5,412 bases of DNA from Candidatus Kerfeldbacteria bacterium (GTDB lineage: Bacteria; Patescibacteriota; Patescibacteriia; SBBC01; CAIJZX01): the NCBI GenBank assembly GCA_016194465.1, contig JACQBO010000033.1:1-5412 (forward strand), given 5' to 3'. The notes under the pieces were generated by a model that did not search any database, was not told the DNA's origin, and worked only from the letters and a program-made list of their open reading frames with translations. The position numbers were made by a program, and so were the translations under genes. Each line of letters opens with the position of its first letter. The first letter of the stretch is position 1. Below, in pieces: positions 4,266 through 5,412 of the stretch.

Positions 4266-4772
4266 ATGTCCCCCACCCTGTTTCACACCCTTCGCCAAGG
4301 AACCAAGAGCTATCGCGCCGGCTTATTGCAAGCCAAGGTCTATCGGCTCCTTAAGGTGACCACAGCTCAGCTGCTCAAGCCAGACGGAATCTCAACCTTG
4401 GATTGGGCCCTGTTAGGCATCTTGGCTGACCACCGGCGGGGCATGCAATCAAAATCCCTGGCCGCCAAACTGGGGGTCGATGCAGCCTTCATTACGGTCC
4501 TGGTCCGCGCCTTGGAAACGCAGGGATTACTTACCCGATCCGTTGACCAGCATGATCGCCGGATAAAAATCATCACCTTAACTCGGGCCGGTCAATCATT
4601 CGTCAAACGGACAGACGTACGCTTGCGGAAGGGAATCCGTCCTCTCCTCCGCGGGATTAGTGCGAAAGACCTCTCTACGTATCTCCAGGTGCTCATACAC
4701 ATTGAGCGAAACGGCGGGAGTATTCGGACCGCCCACTTTGCTCAAGATGTTGAACTCAAACTCAGTCAATAG
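4266..4772 (+). CDS. MarR-family transcriptional regulator
   Basis: 168 residues, the usual MarR length. Helices 15-40 provide the dimerisation arm. The winged helix-turn-helix covers about 42-110: WALLGILADHRRGMQSKSLAAKLG (47-70), the recognition helix region VDAAFITVLVRALETQGLLTR (71-91), and the wing RSVDQHDRRIKIITLTRAGQ (91-110) with the family signature D-x-R/H-D-R-R...LT-x-x-G. C-terminal helices (131-150) complete the dimer interface. There is no cysteine, so it is not a thiol-based redox sensor like OhrR; a small-molecule ligand is more likely. A palindrome sits immediately before the start, suggesting autorepression. The secreted DUF4331 gene 137 bases downstream has a palindrome at its own predicted transcription start and is the likely target. 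The start has no Shine-Dalgarno, but the next Met is well inside the domain. Confidence 0.88.
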   Translation: MSPTLFHTLRQGTKSYRAGLLQAKVYRLLKVTTAQLLKPDGISTLDWALLGILADHRRGMQSKSLAAKLGVDAAFITVLVRALETQGLLTRSVDQHDRRIKIITLTRAGQSFVKRTDVRLRKGIRPLLRGISAKDLSTYLQVLIHIERNGGSIRTAHFAQDVELKLSQ

Positions 4773-4828
4773 ATTTAAGGGCAAAACAGCATTTCCAGCA
4801 CATATCCACAGGGGTGCAAAAACAGTAC

Positions 4829-4857
4829 TTGACGCCTGATCATAAGGATAATATAGT
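4829..4857 (+). promoter_or_regulatory. Strong sigma70-type promoter of the DUF4331 gene
   Basis: TTGACG (4829-4834, five of six), 17-base spacer, TATAGT (4852-4857, five of six). This is the closest match to consensus in the window. Start of transcription is expected near 4864, giving a leader of about 46 bases that ends in a good ribosome binding site. Confidence 0.75.
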
Positions 4858-4869
4858 TAAGTCACTTAA
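4857..4869. promoter_or_regulatory. Operator-like palindrome at the DUF4331 transcription start
   Basis: TTAAGT-C-ACTTAA is a perfect 13-bp palindrome beginning on the last base of the -10 and covering the predicted +1. A second copy of TTAAGT (4866-4871) follows, so ACTTAAGT (4864-4871) is itself a palindrome. Read on the other strand, the region contains TTACTT and TAACT elements also present in the MarR-gene palindrome, though with different spacing. Binding here would repress. Confidence 0.55.
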
Positions 4870-4909
4870 GTAATTAGGTTTTATCAAGGTAATATCAATG
4901 GAGGTACAC

Positions 4910-5412
4910 ATGGGAATATCTTTATCAACCACCGGCCGCGGACGTCAGCTCGCCCGCTGGTTAGCCGTGCCAGCAATTATGGGGGTAGCCGCCTTGACGT
5001 TTACCTCCGTTTTCGCCTCGAGTCACCGCGAAGCGCCGTTGATCGCTGGCGATCCAAAAGCCGATGCCACCGACCTGTACGCCTTCCGCAGCCCTGATAA
5101 GACGAATGCGGTCACCTTGATCGCGAACTACATTCCCTTTCAGGAACCGGCCGGCGGTCCGAACTTCTACACCTTCGACCCCCGTGTCCGCTATGAGATC
5201 AACATTGACAATAACGGCGACGCCAAACCCGATCTGACCTATCGTTTCGTCTTTCATACAAACTACGTCACGAATAAGACCTTCCTCTATACCACCGGGA
5301 AAGTAACCCACCTTTTTGATTCGACCCTGAATGTGAAGCAAGCCTATGACCTGACCCGCATTGACGGGCAAGGCAAAGAAACCGTCCTCGGCCAGAATAT
5401 TCCGGTGGCGCC
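4910..5412 (+). CDS. Secreted DUF4331-family protein (5' part, runs off the window)
   Basis: The ATG at 4910 follows GGAGGT (4900-4905) by four bases. The first 167 residues are in the window and the frame is open to the end. Residues 1-36 form a signal peptide: basic start (RGRQLARW, 10-17), hydrophobic core (LAVPAIMGVAALTF) and a cleavage site VFA|SS after Ala36. The mature protein opens with SHREAPLIAGDPKADATDLY (38-57), the hallmark of DUF4331, then AFRSPDK, NYIPFQEPAGGPNFYTFDP (73-91) and YEINIDNNGDAKPD (95-108). In the last block Asp100, Asn102, Asp104 and Asp108 resemble a calcium-binding DxNxDxxxD loop. The molecular function of DUF4331 is not established; export outside the cytoplasm is the safe part. 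It has its own strong promoter with an overlapping palindrome and is probably controlled by the MarR-family protein encoded just upstream. Confidence 0.9.
   Translation, partial: MGISLSTTGRGRQLARWLAVPAIMGVAALTFTSVFASSHREAPLIAGDPKADATDLYAFRSPDKTNAVTLIANYIPFQEPAGGPNFYTFDPRVRYEINIDNNGDAKPDLTYRFVFHTNYVTNKTFLYTTGKVTHLFDSTLNVKQAYDLTRIDGQGKETVLGQNIPVA

Noticed and set aside
4961..5371. 136-codon minus-strand ORF opposite the DUF4331 gene
   Set aside because: The plus strand has a Shine-Dalgarno, signal peptide and diagnostic SHREAP motif, so the minus frame is a shadow.
1..5412. CRISPR array, tRNA genes, transposase or prophage genes
   Set aside because: No regularly spaced direct repeats, no cloverleaf-like sequence with a TTCRANYC-type arm, and no DDE transposase or integrase motifs were seen on either strand by eye.

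Overview
The window looks like bacterial DNA of roughly balanced base composition. It probably comes from the candidate phyla radiation (Patescibacteria). This rests on recognising several products from memory: an endonuclease Q-type PHP protein of the flavour seen in those genomes, a tiny GGY/RLRQ basic protein, and a widespread TCATTCTGA/TCAGGATGA hairpin repeat. It is an inference, not a database result.

Left end (1-494): the 3' end of a 23S rRNA gene, an unusually long 23S-5S spacer, then a complete 5S rRNA gene and its terminator. The spacer is not silent. It holds a terminator-like hairpin, a good sigma70-type promoter and a 38-residue ORF for a one-pass membrane peptide. A long outer stem brackets the 5S gene and is probably used in its maturation.

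Stretch 495-725 has no credible protein gene. It folds into an elaborate multi-branched set of perfect stems (about 509-645), so it is a candidate structured RNA of unknown family. Its first 12 bases are exactly complementary to the 3' part of the 5S RNA.

Middle (726-2189): a small two-pass membrane protein on the minus strand is divergent from a transglutaminase-like cysteine-hydrolase gene. Next come a 45-residue basic protein and an 83-residue acidic/helical protein in a short operon. The divergent control region carries a 15-bp palindrome inside the minus-strand promoter.

Right-middle (2248-4060): an endonuclease Q-family deaminated-DNA nuclease is followed one base later by a membrane-anchored class I methyltransferase resembling the FAM173/ATPSCKMT lysine methyltransferases. 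A hairpin-rich repeat element of about 90 bp (4073-4162) lies behind this pair.

Right end (4222-5412): a MarR-family regulator with a palindrome over its own start region, then a DUF4331-family secreted protein that runs off the window. The DUF4331 gene has a strong promoter with a palindrome at the predicted transcription start, suggesting a regulator-target pair.

A common theme is start-site architecture. Four genes (minus-strand 1004, plus-strand 1073, 1774 and 2248) have a -10-like hexamer ending exactly six bases before the ATG, which predicts leaderless mRNAs. Operon-internal genes and the DUF4331 gene instead have Shine-Dalgarno-like sequences. No CRISPR array, tRNA, transposase or phage gene was seen.
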